A stretch of 64,000 nucleotides of DNA from Micromonospora humi. GTDB lineage: Bacteria; Actinomycetota; Actinomycetes; Mycobacteriales; Micromonosporaceae. Location of the stretch: positions 124,001 through 188,000 of the forward strand of contig NZ_FMDM01000001.1 in the NCBI RefSeq assembly GCF_900090105.1. Direction: 5' to 3'. Below the pieces are notes generated by a model. It searched no databases and was not told the DNA's origin. It saw nothing but the letters and a program-made list of their open reading frames with translations. Positions 42,236 to 51,127 of the stretch are shown here, in pieces (positions within the stretch are counted from its first letter, which is position 1; every line of letters starts with the position of its first letter). A program made the position numbers and the translations under genes.

Positions 42236-42266
42236 GCGCGGCCGGGTGCTGGGCCCCCGGCCGCGC
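42236..42266. terminator. Stem-loop between the fusion gene and the amidase gene
   Basis: GCGCGGCCGGG (42236-42246) pairs perfectly with CCCGGCCGCGC (42256-42266), 9 bases beyond the amidase stop. The same gap also holds a longer imperfect inverted repeat near 42094-42140 (CGGCGAGGTGGCG with CGCCACGTCGCCG, one mismatch), which may end the rightward transcript. Confidence 0.7.
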
Positions 42267-42275
42267 GCTGATCGG

Positions 42276-43241
42276 TCAGACCTCGGTGAGCCGGACGGCG
42301 TCGGCGACGACCAGGCCGGCGGCGGAACTCCACCGGCTGACCGCCACCCGGTCGGCGTCGCCGGCGGCCAGCGTGAACGTGCCCAGGGTGCGCCACTGGC
42401 CGCCGGTGGCCCGCTGGTCCACGTAGACGGTCCGGTTGCCGATGGTGGTGGCGACGACGTAGGGCGTGGCGGCGTTGTAGCCCGCGTTCGCCGGCCACCA
42501 CGCCTCGACCCGGTAGTTGCCGGTGCGCGGGACGTTGAACCGGTACCAGGCGGCGTCGCTGGCCGCGACCGGGTCGGCGTAGCGGTAGTCGGCGCCGTAG
42601 CGCTGGCCGGAGTACGTCGACACGCCCCAGTTGCCGCTGGCGGTGAAGCGACCCGCTGTCGAGTTGTCCACGATCGAGGACCAGCCGCCGCCCCCGCCGG
42701 ACATCTTCGCCGCGACGTCGGCCCGCATCGCGTTCAGGTCGATGAAGGACGGGTCGATCTTGCCGGTGGTGCTGGTCTCCCGGTGCCCGCGGGCGTAGCT
42801 GGCGTCCCTGCCGAGTCGGGTGAGCACGGCCGCGGTGGCGGCCACGGCGGCGTCGTACTGCGCGGTGGTCATCCGCTGGTCGACGCCGTTGTAGTCGATC
42901 TCCCAGCCGATCATCAGGGTGTTGCCGTCCCCGGCCGGGATCGGGCCGCTGCCGCCGCTGACGCCGGCGTGGTTGCACCGGCCGGCCGAGATCACGTGGA
43001 ACACGCCGTGGTAGTCGACGAGCGCCTGGCAGAGCGGGCCGGCCAGGTCGGGGCGGCCGTTGATGCAGATGTTGAGCGCCGGGTGCGGGTTGCTCGCGCT
43101 GGAGGTGGCGGCGGTGTGGTGCCACAGCACGCCGATCGGGTCGAAGGAGCCGGGGCGGGCGCGGTTGAGCCAGTCGCCCTCGACCACGACCTGAACCCCG
43201 GCGGCGCGCAGCACGTCCACCAGCCAGCCGATGGTGGCCAT
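42276..43241 (-). CDS. N-acetylmuramoyl-L-alanine amidase with C-terminal golvesin-like domain
   Basis: A 321-residue protein starting at 43241 behind CCAGGAGAAG. Residues about 1-180 are an Amidase_2 domain: zinc-type His in IGVLWHHTAATSS, NICINGRPDLAGPLCQALVDYHGVFHVI, and the final RGHRETSTTGKIDPSFID. The remainder (about 200-321) is a beta-rich golvesin/Xly-like binding module (AWYRFNVPRTGNYRVEAWWPANAGYN, TLGTFTLAAGD, ADAVRLTEV). It would cleave the bond between N-acetylmuramic acid and L-Ala of peptidoglycan. It has no signal peptide of its own; a separate ORF encoding one overlaps its start. Confidence 0.85.
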   Translation of the reverse strand: MATIGWLVDVLRAAGVQVVVEGDWLNRARPGSFDPIGVLWHHTAATSSASNPHPALNICINGRPDLAGPLCQALVDYHGVFHVISAGRCNHAGVSGGSGPIPAGDGNTLMIGWEIDYNGVDQRMTTAQYDAAVAATAAVLTRLGRDASYARGHRETSTTGKIDPSFIDLNAMRADVAAKMSGGGGGWSSIVDNSTAGRFTASGNWGVSTYSGQRYGADYRYADPVAASDAAWYRFNVPRTGNYRVEAWWPANAGYNAATPYVVATTIGNRTVYVDQRATGGQWRTLGTFTLAAGDADRVAVSRWSSAAGLVVADAVRLTEV

Positions 43242-43393
43242 CACTTCTCCTGGAGCAGGTCGGCCAGGCATTCGACCTTCGGCGCGGCGGCGGCCGGGGT
43301 GGGCCGGACGGCCACGGCGAGCGCGGCGGCCACCAGGGCCGGGAGGCCGAGCAGGCCTCGACGTCGCAGACGGACGGATCGGGACGTGGGCAT
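43241..43393 (-). CDS. 50-residue signal-peptide-bearing ORF upstream of the amidase
   Basis: It starts at 43393 behind GAAGGAGC and encodes an Arg-rich n-region (VRLRRRGLLG), a hydrophobic core ending in a PAAAAP cleavage site, and only 13 further residues (KVECLADLLQEK at the end) before a TGA that overlaps the amidase ATG (ATGA). The tail resembles the first helix of the amidase (GWLVDVLRAAG). It may be a signal peptide split from its enzyme by a frameshift, or the stump of a second amidase gene. Confidence 0.6.
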   Translation of the reverse strand: MPTSRSVRLRRRGLLGLPALVAAALAVAVRPTPAAAAPKVECLADLLQEK

Positions 43394-43530
43394 GGCGCTC
43401 CTTCGGCGACGGCGCTCGGCGACCAACCGATCGACGGATGTGAGTGCCGGCACGCTATCCCGGAGCGGGCCCTGATGTCGATACCCTTCACCGCCATGGT
43501 TCGGGCTGAAAGCTTTTGCCAAGCGGCCGC

Positions 43531-43562
43531 GAGCCGGCCCCGCCGCGTGGCGGGACCGGCTC
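43531..43562 (-). terminator. Terminator of the SGNH lipase gene
   Basis: GAGCCGGCCCCGCC (43531-43544) and GGCGGGACCGGCTC (43549-43562) form a 14-bp stem with one mismatch and a 4-base loop, 13 bases after the lipase stop. Confidence 0.8.
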
Positions 43563-43575
43563 GGGCGGAGCGCTG

Positions 43576-44466
43576 TCAGCTCAGGTGCGCCCGCAGGGCG
43601 TCGGCCATGCCCTGCTCGCCCCGGGCGTTCGGGTGGAACGGCGCGGCCGCGTTCTGCGGCACCAACCCCTCGACCCAGCGGGTGCCACTGCCCTTGCACG
43701 CGTCGCGGCCGATCGACGGGGTGTAGACGTCGGCGTAGCTCGCGCCGTTCGCCGCCGCCGTGTCGGCCAGCATCGCGTTCAGCGCCTTCTCGACGCCACG
43801 CAGGTAGGGCACGTCCTGGTAGGCGATCGGCACCACCGGCCAGCAGCCGTAGCCGCTGTCGGGCAGGATCGCCGGGTAGCCGAGCACCACGACCCGGGCG
43901 CCCGGCGCGGCCTGCTTGACCGCGCGCAGCACCGACGTCACCTTCGGCGCGGTGGCGGCGATCCGGGCCCGCAACTGGTCGGTGCCGCCGGCGGTGAACC
44001 GGTCCTTGCACGGCGAGCCGAGCGGGCTGCTGACGCTCGCCTGCGCGCAGTCGCTGATGATCCCGGAGAACCCGATGTCGTTGCCGCCGATCTGCACCGT
44101 GACCAGCGCCGTGCTCGACGTGACGGCGTTGACCTGCGGCGGCACGGTGATGCCGAGCTGCCCGTCGCCGCCGTACAGGATGTCGTCGGTGGTGGCCCCG
44201 GAGCAGCTCACGTCCGCGAACGACGACGAGCCGGCGGCCGTCGCGACCACTGACGGGTAGTTGCGGTTGGAGCGCAGGCAGTTCAGGTCGGTCTGGGTCG
44301 GGATGAGCGGGCCGGCGGTGTACGAGTCACCGAGCGCCACGTAGCGCCCGGACGGCACGGCGGCGTTGGCGGGTGCGGCGACGGCGAGCAGCACGCCGGC
44401 GGTGGCGACGGCGAGTGCGGCCAGGCGTGCGGCCGTGCGCGTCGACGACAGGCGGGGACGGTTCAT
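43576..44466 (-). CDS. Secreted SGNH/GDSL lipase-esterase
   Basis: A 296-residue exported protein starting at 44466 with GGGAGGACG upstream. The signal peptide ends near APANA (about 34). SGNH blocks: Ser in YVALGDSYTAG, Gly in SCSGATTDDI, Asn in VQIGGNDIGF, and the final Asp/His in APFHPNARG. Six Cys residues likely form three disulfides, as in the Streptomyces extracellular SGNH lipases. It would hydrolyse acyl esters outside the cell. Confidence 0.9.
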   Translation of the reverse strand: MNRPRLSSTRTAARLAALAVATAGVLLAVAAPANAAVPSGRYVALGDSYTAGPLIPTQTDLNCLRSNRNYPSVVATAAGSSSFADVSCSGATTDDILYGGDGQLGITVPPQVNAVTSSTALVTVQIGGNDIGFSGIISDCAQASVSSPLGSPCKDRFTAGGTDQLRARIAATAPKVTSVLRAVKQAAPGARVVVLGYPAILPDSGYGCWPVVPIAYQDVPYLRGVEKALNAMLADTAAANGASYADVYTPSIGRDACKGSGTRWVEGLVPQNAAAPFHPNARGEQGMADALRAHLS

Positions 44467-44525
44467 TGCGTCCTCCCGGAGCGGGATCATGGGGGTGGTG
44501 GTTCCGGAAGTCTGTCCGCGCCTCT

Positions 44526-44549
44526 GATGAGCGTCAATATAGATGAGCG
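44526..44549. promoter_or_regulatory. Direct repeat around an AT-rich core
   Basis: GATGAGCG occurs at 44526-44533 and 44542-44549, separated by TCAATATA, in the divergent promoter region of the lipase and YCII-like genes. On the minus strand the core reads TATATT, a possible -10 for the lipase. Confidence 0.4.
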
Positions 44550-44623
44550 CCATTAAGGGGTGGCAGGGGTGGGGAAACGCCCCGTCGACGTCGGTGTCCT
44601 CGACGGGGGTCGAGACTGTCCGC

Positions 44624-45172
44624 ATGGAGTTTCTGTGCTACCACCGCGACCGGCCGGACTCCGTCGCGCTGCGCGACGAGTGGCGAGAGGAGCACTGGGC
44701 CTACATGGACCGCTTCGCGACCGGGATGATCGCTCGCGGGCCGACCCTCGCCGACGACGGTGAGACGCCCACCGGCACCCTGCACATCGTCGACCTGCCC
44801 GGTTCCGCCGCCGCCCGCGCGTTCGCGTTCGACGAGCCCAACTACCAGGCCGGCGTGTATCGCGACGTCCTGCTCCGGCGATGGCGCAACACGCTGCGCC
44901 GACGGATGTGGGACTTTCCCGGCGGCCCGGTCGGCGGCAACCGCTACCTGGTGCTGGCCCTCGGCGCGGGGCAGCCCGCCGACCTGGCCGTGCCCGGCGA
45001 TCCGGACCGGCTGATCGCCTACGGCCCCCTGCTGTCCGACGACGGTACGACCTGGTTGGGCACCGCGCTGCTGGCCCGGGCGCCGGATCCGGACACGGCG
45101 CGCGCCCTCCTGACCGCGCGTCGATACGCCGACGTCGAGGTGCACACCTGGCAGTTCGGTGGCCGTCGTTGA
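44624..45172 (+). CDS. YCII-related domain protein
   Basis: A 182-residue protein starting at 44624 (MEFLCYHRDRPD); a start 27 codons earlier would use an unlikely leader. It contains two YCII-like ferredoxin folds: residues 1-90 (RDEWREEHWAYMDRFATGMIARGPTL, LHIVDLPGSAAARAFAFDEPN) and 100-182 (YLVLALGAG, LIAYGPLLSDDG, VEVHTWQFG). YCII proteins include small dehydrochlorinase- or isomerase-like enzymes and stress proteins; no substrate can be proposed. Confidence 0.75.
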   Translation: MEFLCYHRDRPDSVALRDEWREEHWAYMDRFATGMIARGPTLADDGETPTGTLHIVDLPGSAAARAFAFDEPNYQAGVYRDVLLRRWRNTLRRRMWDFPGGPVGGNRYLVLALGAGQPADLAVPGDPDRLIAYGPLLSDDGTTWLGTALLARAPDPDTARALLTARRYADVEVHTWQFGGRR

Positions 45173-45264
45173 GCGCCCGCCCGCCCGCCCGACGGCGGCG
45201 CGGGCGGCGCTCGCGCCGAAGACCAAGGACTTCGCGTCAGGACGGCCCGACCCGAAGCCCTTGA

Positions 45265-45717
45265 TCACCTCACCGGGCGGCGGTCACGTAGCCACTGCGC
45301 GAACTCGACGGCGATGATGCGCTCGTCGTGCACGTCGGCCGCGTCTGCCGACGCCAGCCAGACGATGGGCGGGCCCATCACGTCGGGCGCCAGGACCTCC
45401 CGGCCCTGCGGCACCGCGTCGGGCGGCAGCATTCCGGTGGCCGTCACGCCGCCGGGCAGCAGCAGATTCACGGTGACGCCCGTGCCGCGCAGGTCGGCGG
45501 CCATCACCCGGGACAGCGCCTCGCTGCCGGCGCGCGACGGCCCGTAGGGGACGAACCCGGCACGGTGCATGGTCGAGCGGCTCACCGAGACGTTGACGAC
45601 GCGGCCACCGCCGGCGGCGAGCATCCGCGGCACGACCTCCCGGGCCAGCAGGCGTGAGTCGTTTCTGCCATCAGCTCCCTCGGCGGCGCAACCGAGGCCG
45701 CCACCCGCCGCGGTCAT
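45265..45717 (-). pseudogene. Truncated short-chain dehydrogenase
   Basis: The frame of 150 residues matches only the second half of an SDR enzyme: LAREVVPRMLAAGGGRVVNVSVS, FVPYGPSRAGSEALSRVMAADLRGTGVTVNLLLPGG, MGPPIVWLASADA. The nucleotide-binding front (GxxxGxG) is missing and replaced by an unrelated Gly/Ala-rich start. The catalytic YxxxK reads YGPSR, with Arg for Lys. It is very probably non-functional. Confidence 0.7.
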
Positions 45718-45947
45718 CCGTCCACAATGGCAGGCTGATCCGGGCGTCCGGCTGGTCTACGAGGCGCTTTCTTCGTGATCCGAACTAAAGGCGGGGTCGA
45801 GGGTGATGCCGAAGCCGTGTCACCGACCGACCCGATCGTCCTCGGAGGCTCGGGACTGCACCCAAAATGCCAGTTCATCGCCGACAGAGCCGATGCCGCG
45901 AGATCAGATCGTTACTTGACTAGATAGTTCGTTCGCCGTAGGAAGGA

Positions 45948-47114
45948 ATGGTGACAGACGTGGTGACCCCACCGACGAGCCCGGTGAGCCGGGAGCGGTC
46001 GAAGGAGATCAAGCGCAGCAGCGTGATCTCCGCCGCCCGCCAGGCCCGGGTGCTCTCCCGGGCCGAGCTGACCGAGCTGACCGGGCTGAGCCCGGCCACG
46101 CTCACCCCGCTGGTCCGGGACCTCGTCGCCGAGGGCTACCTGATCGAGCGCGGTCCCGGCGCCTCCCGGGCCGGCCGCCCCCGGGCGATCCTGGAGTTCA
46201 ACCCCCGCGCCGAGCTGGTCGCCGCCGTGGCGCTGGAGCCGACGCGGATCAGCTGCGAGATCGCCGACAGCGACGGCGCCGTGATCGCCCACCGCACGGT
46301 GCGCCGTACCGGGGACATCGTCGACCTCATCTGCGCCGCCGTGCCCGAGCTGGCCGGCGACGGGCTGCCCGCGCTGCGCGGCGTGGCCATCGCCGCGCCC
46401 GGCGTCTCCACCGGCGGCGCGGTCCGGCTCGCCCCCTCGGTGGGGCTGGTCGAGGCGCGCCCGGTGGGGGAGTCGGTCCAGCGCCGGCTGGGCGTGCCGG
46501 TGGTGGTCGACAACGACGTGAACCTGATGGCCGCCGGCGAGCACGCGGCCGGCGCGGGCACGGACGTGGCCGACCTTCTCCTGCTGCACGTCGGTGACGG
46601 CATCGGGGCCGGCCTGGTGCTCGACGGGCAGGTCCGGCGCGGCTCCGGCGGCGCGGCCGGCGAGGTCGGCTTCCTGCCGCTCGACCCGGCCGACCAGGGG
46701 CACGACGGGGTCGGGCCGTTCGAGGCCCGCTGGTCGTCCAGCGCCATCGCCGAGCGGGTGGTGGCCCTGGCTCCCGGACGCCGGCCGGTCGCGCCGGTGC
46801 GGGAGCTGGTGGAGTTGGCCGCCACCGACGAGCGAGCCGGGGCCTACCTGGCCGAGGTGCTCGCCGCCTGGGCCCGGCTCGTCGTCTCCTGCGCCTGCGT
46901 GGTCGACCCCGGTCGGGTGCTGCTCAGCGGTGCCGCGGCCGACCTCGACGACGCCGCCGTGGACCGGCTCCAGGCCCTGGTGTCCCTCGGCGCGCCGAGC
47001 CCGACCGAGGTCCGCCGCGCGATCCTCGGCGACCAGGCGGTGCTGCACGGCGCGGTCAGCTACGCGCTCTCCGCCGCCGCGTCCGGCCTGTCCACCCTGC
47101 TACCCGCCCCCTGA
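45948..47114 (+). CDS. ROK-family transcriptional regulator
   Basis: A 388-residue protein with ATG after GTAGGAAGG. An N-terminal winged helix (LSRAELTELTGLSPATLTPLVRDLVAEGYLIERG) is followed by a ROK fold from residue 75: GVAIAAPGVSTGG, VVDNDVNLMAAGEHAAG, GIGAGLVLDGQVRRGSGGAAGEVGF. The CxCGxxGC zinc motif of sugar-binding ROK proteins is absent. It heads a rightward operon of importer and catabolic enzymes and probably represses it in response to the imported compound. TTGACT near 45917 in an AT-richer stretch may be its promoter. Confidence 0.87.
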   Translation: MVTDVVTPPTSPVSRERSKEIKRSSVISAARQARVLSRAELTELTGLSPATLTPLVRDLVAEGYLIERGPGASRAGRPRAILEFNPRAELVAAVALEPTRISCEIADSDGAVIAHRTVRRTGDIVDLICAAVPELAGDGLPALRGVAIAAPGVSTGGAVRLAPSVGLVEARPVGESVQRRLGVPVVVDNDVNLMAAGEHAAGAGTDVADLLLLHVGDGIGAGLVLDGQVRRGSGGAAGEVGFLPLDPADQGHDGVGPFEARWSSSAIAERVVALAPGRRPVAPVRELVELAATDERAGAYLAEVLAAWARLVVSCACVVDPGRVLLSGAAADLDDAAVDRLQALVSLGAPSPTEVRRAILGDQAVLHGAVSYALSAAASGLSTLLPAP

Positions 47115-47149
47115 AGCTCCACCCCCACAACACCCCTCGGAGGTACCCC

Positions 47150-48193
47150 ATGAGACGTCGACTCCTGCTCGCCGGAGCGCTCGCCACCGTCCTCGCCGCC
47201 GGCACCGCCTGCGGCGGCGGCTCCGGTGACTCGGCCGCCGGTGACACCGAGAAGCTGACGATCTACTCGGCCCGCGACAAGAAGGTCACCACCTTCGTCG
47301 TCGACGAGTTCACCGCCAAGTACCCCGAGTACAAGGGCAAGGTCGAGGTGCTCAACCTGGGCGCCCAGGAGATCCTGGAGCGGGTCCGCGCGGAGAAGGC
47401 CAACCCGCAGGCCGACGTCTGGTGGGGCGGCACCCAGCAGGGTCTCGCCTCGGGCGCGTCCGAGGACCTGCTCACCGGCTGGCAGCCGTCGTTCGCCGGC
47501 AAGATGGACGAGAAGTACAAGGACCCGCAGGGCCGGTGGTTCGGCGAGATCCTGCTGCCCGAGGTCATCATGTACAACAACAAGGCGCTCACCCCGGAGC
47601 AGGCCCCGAAGGACTGGGACGACCTGCTGAAGCCGGAGTTCAAGGACAAGATCATCATCCGCGACGTGGCGGCCTCCGGCACCATGCGGTCGATCTACGC
47701 CTCGATGATCCAGCAGCGGAGCAAGGACGGCAGCAACCCGCAGCCCGGCTACGACTGGCTGAAGAAGCTCGACGCCAACACCGGCGCGTACGCGGCCAAC
47801 CCCACCGACCTCTACCTCAAGCTCTCCCGCCAGCAGGGCACGCTGAGCGCCTGGAACCTCCAGGACATCCTGCTGCAGGCCAACCAGGCCAACATGCCGT
47901 TCGACTACGTCATGCCGGCCTCCGGCGCCCCGGTCCTGGTCGACGGCCTGGCCCAGGTCAAGGGCGGCAACAGCGAGGGCGCGCAGAAGTTCCTCGAGTT
48001 CCTCTTCGACGACTCGCTCCGCGCCGAGCTGGCGAAGGACTACTTCCAGATCCCGGCCGTCGACATCGCCGAGAAGCCGGAGTGGCTGGCCCAGCTCGAC
48101 CTCAAGCCGATGGACGTCGACTGGGACGTGGTCGGCAAGAACGAGACCGAGTGGATCAACCACTGGAACAGCCAGATCAAGAACAAGGGCTGA
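47150..48193 (+). CDS. ABC transporter substrate-binding lipoprotein (family 1, AfuA/FbpA-like)
   Basis: A 347-residue lipoprotein (lipobox LAAGTAC, Cys21) of the type II periplasmic-binding fold: LTIYSARDKKVTTFVVDEFTAKYP, ADVWWGGTQQGLASGAS, EVIMYNNKALTPEQAPKDWDDLLKPEFKDKI, and FDYVMPASGAPVLVDGLAQVKGG. This family includes iron, phosphonate, thiamine and hexose-phosphate binders. The catabolic enzymes downstream argue for a small organic nitrogen or sugar-like compound rather than iron, and no iron box is present. Confidence 0.88.
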   Translation: MRRRLLLAGALATVLAAGTACGGGSGDSAAGDTEKLTIYSARDKKVTTFVVDEFTAKYPEYKGKVEVLNLGAQEILERVRAEKANPQADVWWGGTQQGLASGASEDLLTGWQPSFAGKMDEKYKDPQGRWFGEILLPEVIMYNNKALTPEQAPKDWDDLLKPEFKDKIIIRDVAASGTMRSIYASMIQQRSKDGSNPQPGYDWLKKLDANTGAYAANPTDLYLKLSRQQGTLSAWNLQDILLQANQANMPFDYVMPASGAPVLVDGLAQVKGGNSEGAQKFLEFLFDDSLRAELAKDYFQIPAVDIAEKPEWLAQLDLKPMDVDWDVVGKNETEWINHWNSQIKNKG

Positions 48194-48201
48194 CCGGCCG
48201 C

Positions 48202-48231
48202 TACGCCGGGCGCGTCATCGCGCCCGGCGTA
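48202..48231 (+). terminator. Intercistronic stem-loop after the binding-protein gene
   Basis: TACGCCGGGCGCG (48202-48214) pairs perfectly with CGCGCCCGGCGTA (48219-48231) around TCAT, 8 bases after the stop. The position matches that of the hairpin at 9838-9896 in the other importer operon. Confidence 0.7.
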
Positions 48232-48272
48232 CCGCTCGCGCCCCACTCAGACCGGACGCAAGGAGAGACGTC

Positions 48273-49349
48273 ATGATCGATGTCACGCTGGAGTCGGTGA
48301 GCAAGCGCTTCCCACGAGCCGGCGACACCGCGGCGGTCGACGACGTCGACCTGCGCATCGCGGCGGGGGAGTTCTTCACCCTGCTCGGCCCGAGCGGCTG
48401 CGGCAAGACCACCACCCTGCGCATGGTGGCCGGCTTCTACTTCCCCAGCTCGGGCCGGATCCGGTTCGGCGCCGAGGACGTCACCAACCGGCCGCCGAAC
48501 AAGCGCGACACCGGCATGGTGTTCCAGAACTACGCGCTCTTCCCGCACCTGAGCGTCGCCCAGAACGTCGCGTACGGCCTGAAGATCCGCAAGGTCGGCC
48601 GGGCGGACGCCAAGCGGCGGGTCGACGAGGCGCTCGGCGAGGTGCACCTGGCCGGCTACGGCGACCGGCGCATCGACCAGCTCTCCGGCGGCCAGCAGCA
48701 GCGCGTCGCGCTGGCCCGGGCCCTGGTGATCCGGCCCCGCACGCTGCTGCTCGACGAGCCGCTGTCGAACCTGGACGCGAAGCTGCGCGAGGAGACCCGG
48801 GTCGAGATCCGCCGGATCCAGAAGGACAGCGGCACCACCGCGCTCTACGTCACCCACGACCAGGCCGAGGCGATGGCCATGTCCGACCGGATCGCGGTGA
48901 TGGAGTCCGGCCGGGTCCGCCAGGTCGGCACGCCGCAGGAGATCTACCACCGCCCGGCCACCGCCTTCGTGGCCCGGTTCATCGGCCGCAGCAACGTGCT
49001 GAGCGTGCCGGTGGTGACCGCCGGTCCGGACACGGTCACCGTGGCGCTGCCCGGTGGCCGGGAGGTCCCGGTCGCCGCGCCCGCCGACCACGGGCTCCAC
49101 GAGGGTGGCACGGCGCAGGTGTCGGTGCGGCCTGAGCACATCACGCTCGGCGCCGCCACGGACGAGGACGCGATCACCGGCCGGGTCACCGAGCTGGAGT
49201 TCACCGGCATGGCCACCAACCTCCTGGTCGACGTGGGCGGCGGCGAGCCGGTGCAGGTGACCGCCATCGACGTGCCGGCCCGGATCGCCGTGGGCGACCA
49301 GGTCGGGCTGCGCCTGCCGGCGGAGCGGATGTGGGTGGTGGCAGCTTGA
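48273..49349 (+). CDS. ABC transporter ATP-binding protein (PotA/FbpC type)
   Basis: A 358-residue ATPase with Walker A GPSGCGKTT, signature LSGGQQQR, Walker B LLLDEPLSNLDAKLREE and H-loop YVTHDQAEAM, followed by a C-terminal TOBE domain (residues about 250-358; VSVRPEHITLG, GMATNLLVDVGGGEPVQV). It couples to the fused permease encoded next, overlapping it as TTGA. Confidence 0.92.
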   Translation: MIDVTLESVSKRFPRAGDTAAVDDVDLRIAAGEFFTLLGPSGCGKTTTLRMVAGFYFPSSGRIRFGAEDVTNRPPNKRDTGMVFQNYALFPHLSVAQNVAYGLKIRKVGRADAKRRVDEALGEVHLAGYGDRRIDQLSGGQQQRVALARALVIRPRTLLLDEPLSNLDAKLREETRVEIRRIQKDSGTTALYVTHDQAEAMAMSDRIAVMESGRVRQVGTPQEIYHRPATAFVARFIGRSNVLSVPVVTAGPDTVTVALPGGREVPVAAPADHGLHEGGTAQVSVRPEHITLGAATDEDAITGRVTELEFTGMATNLLVDVGGGEPVQVTAIDVPARIAVGDQVGLRLPAERMWVVAA

Positions 49350-51127
49350 GCACCATCCCCGCGACACCGAGCGCGGCCACCGTCCCGCCGATCACCGAGG
49401 ACCCCACGCCGCCGGGCCGACGGTCCCGCCGCCCGGGGCTCAACGCCAACTCGCGCTGGTTCCCGTACGTCCTGGTCTTCCCGCTCGTGCTGATCCTGTT
49501 CGGCTACGTGGTGCAGCCGATGCTCGCCACCTTCGGCGAGAGCGTCGGGGTGGACGGCCCGGAGAACTGGGCCAGCTTCCTCACCGGCGACGGCGTGGCC
49601 CGCTCCGCGCTGCTCACCTCGCTGATGATCTCCGCCGCGAGCGTGCTGCTGTGCGGCGTCGTCGGCGTGGCCATGGCGTTCCTGCTGAAGCGGTTCTCGT
49701 TCCCCGGCCGCCGGCTCATCGAGGCGATCATCCTGGTGCCGGCGGCGCTGCCGCCGCTGATCGGGGCGATCTCGTTCCAGCTGCTCTACAGCGAGACCGG
49801 CATCCTGCCGCGCGCGCTGCAACAGCTCTTCGGCACCGAGAACCCGGTGCTGCCGTTCAGCGGCATCGCCGGTGTCCTGGTGGTGCACACGTTCACCATG
49901 TACCCGTTCTTCTACCTGGCCACGTCCGCCGCGTTGACCGGAATGGACCCGTCGGTGGAGGAGGCCGCCTACAACCTGGGCGCCGGCCGGGTCCGGGTCT
50001 GGCGCACCGTGCTGCTGCCGATGCTCACCCCGGCGCTGGTCTCCGCCTCGCTGCTGGTCTTCATGACGTCGCTGGCGTCGTACACCGCTCCGCTGCTGTT
50101 CGGGGTGGACCGCACGATGACCATGCAGATCTACATCAACCGCACCAACGGCGACCTGCCGATGGCCTCGACCTACGCGTCGGTGCTCGCGGTGGTGTCG
50201 GTGCTGTTCCTGCTCGGGATGCGCTGGTACGAGGGGCGGCGCAGCTACCGCTCCCAGTCCAAGGGCGTGGCCAGCCACCGTCGGGAGCTGACCAACCCGT
50301 TCGCCCGCTGGCTGGCGCTGGCCGCCTCGCTGCTCGCCGTGGTGGTGCTGCTCGCCCCGGTGGCGACCATCGCGCTGGTGGCGTTCTCCGAGGACGGGAC
50401 GTGGACCACCGAGGTGATCCCGTCCGGCTACACCGCGCAGAACTTCACCACCATCTTCTCCGACCCGGACGCCTACCGGCCGATCCTGAACTCGTTGCAG
50501 ATGAGCCTGCTCGCCACCGTCGGCTGCGTCGTGGTCGGCGTGCTCATCGCGTACGCCGTGCGCCGCCTGGACTTCCGCGGGCGTGGCCTGCTCGACGTGG
50601 CGGTCATGCTGGCCTGGGCGCTGCCCGGCACGGTGGTCGCGATCAACCTGATCTCGGCGTTCAGCACCGGTAACGCGTTCAGCTTCGGGCAGGTGCTGAT
50701 CGGCACCTTCTGGATCATGCCGCTGGCCTACTTCGTGCGGTTCCTGCCGTTGGTGTTCCGCTCCAGCTCGGCCACGCTGGCCCAGCTCGACCCGTCGCTG
50801 GAGGAGGCCGCGCGCAACCTCGGCGCGTCCTGGTGGCGGGCGTTCGGCACGGTCACGCTGCGGCTGATGCTGCCGGGCGTGCTGGCCGGCGCGCTGCTCG
50901 CCTTCGTCAACGGCGTCGGGGAGTTCGTCGCCTCGGTGCTGATCTACACCTCGGAGACCGCGCCGATCTCGGTGGAGATCAACAACCGGATGTACTCGTT
51001 CGAGGTCGGCACCGCCGCCGCGTACGGGATGCTCCAGGTGGTGTTGATCTTCGTGGTGATGGTGGTCTCCGGCCGGCTGCAGAACGGCGGCCGGGCGGCG
51101 CGGGAGGCGACGAAGTGGACGGCGTGA
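49346..51127 (+). CDS. Fused double ABC permease (FbpB type)
   Basis: A 593-residue membrane protein starting with TTG at 49346, overlapping the ATPase stop; a GTG 5 codons earlier is possible. It contains two binding-protein-dependent permease domains, about 35-290 and 310-590, each with an EAA loop (DPSVEEAAYNLGAGRVRVWRTVLLPMLTPALVS; DPSLEEAARNLGASWWRAFGTVTLRLMLPGVLA). Fused permeases of this kind occur in FbpB/SfuB iron-type systems and relatives. Confidence 0.9.
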   Translation: MSTIPATPSAATVPPITEDPTPPGRRSRRPGLNANSRWFPYVLVFPLVLILFGYVVQPMLATFGESVGVDGPENWASFLTGDGVARSALLTSLMISAASVLLCGVVGVAMAFLLKRFSFPGRRLIEAIILVPAALPPLIGAISFQLLYSETGILPRALQQLFGTENPVLPFSGIAGVLVVHTFTMYPFFYLATSAALTGMDPSVEEAAYNLGAGRVRVWRTVLLPMLTPALVSASLLVFMTSLASYTAPLLFGVDRTMTMQIYINRTNGDLPMASTYASVLAVVSVLFLLGMRWYEGRRSYRSQSKGVASHRRELTNPFARWLALAASLLAVVVLLAPVATIALVAFSEDGTWTTEVIPSGYTAQNFTTIFSDPDAYRPILNSLQMSLLATVGCVVVGVLIAYAVRRLDFRGRGLLDVAVMLAWALPGTVVAINLISAFSTGNAFSFGQVLIGTFWIMPLAYFVRFLPLVFRSSSATLAQLDPSLEEAARNLGASWWRAFGTVTLRLMLPGVLAGALLAFVNGVGEFVASVLIYTSETAPISVEINNRMYSFEVGTAAAYGMLQVVLIFVVMVVSGRLQNGGRAAREATKWTA

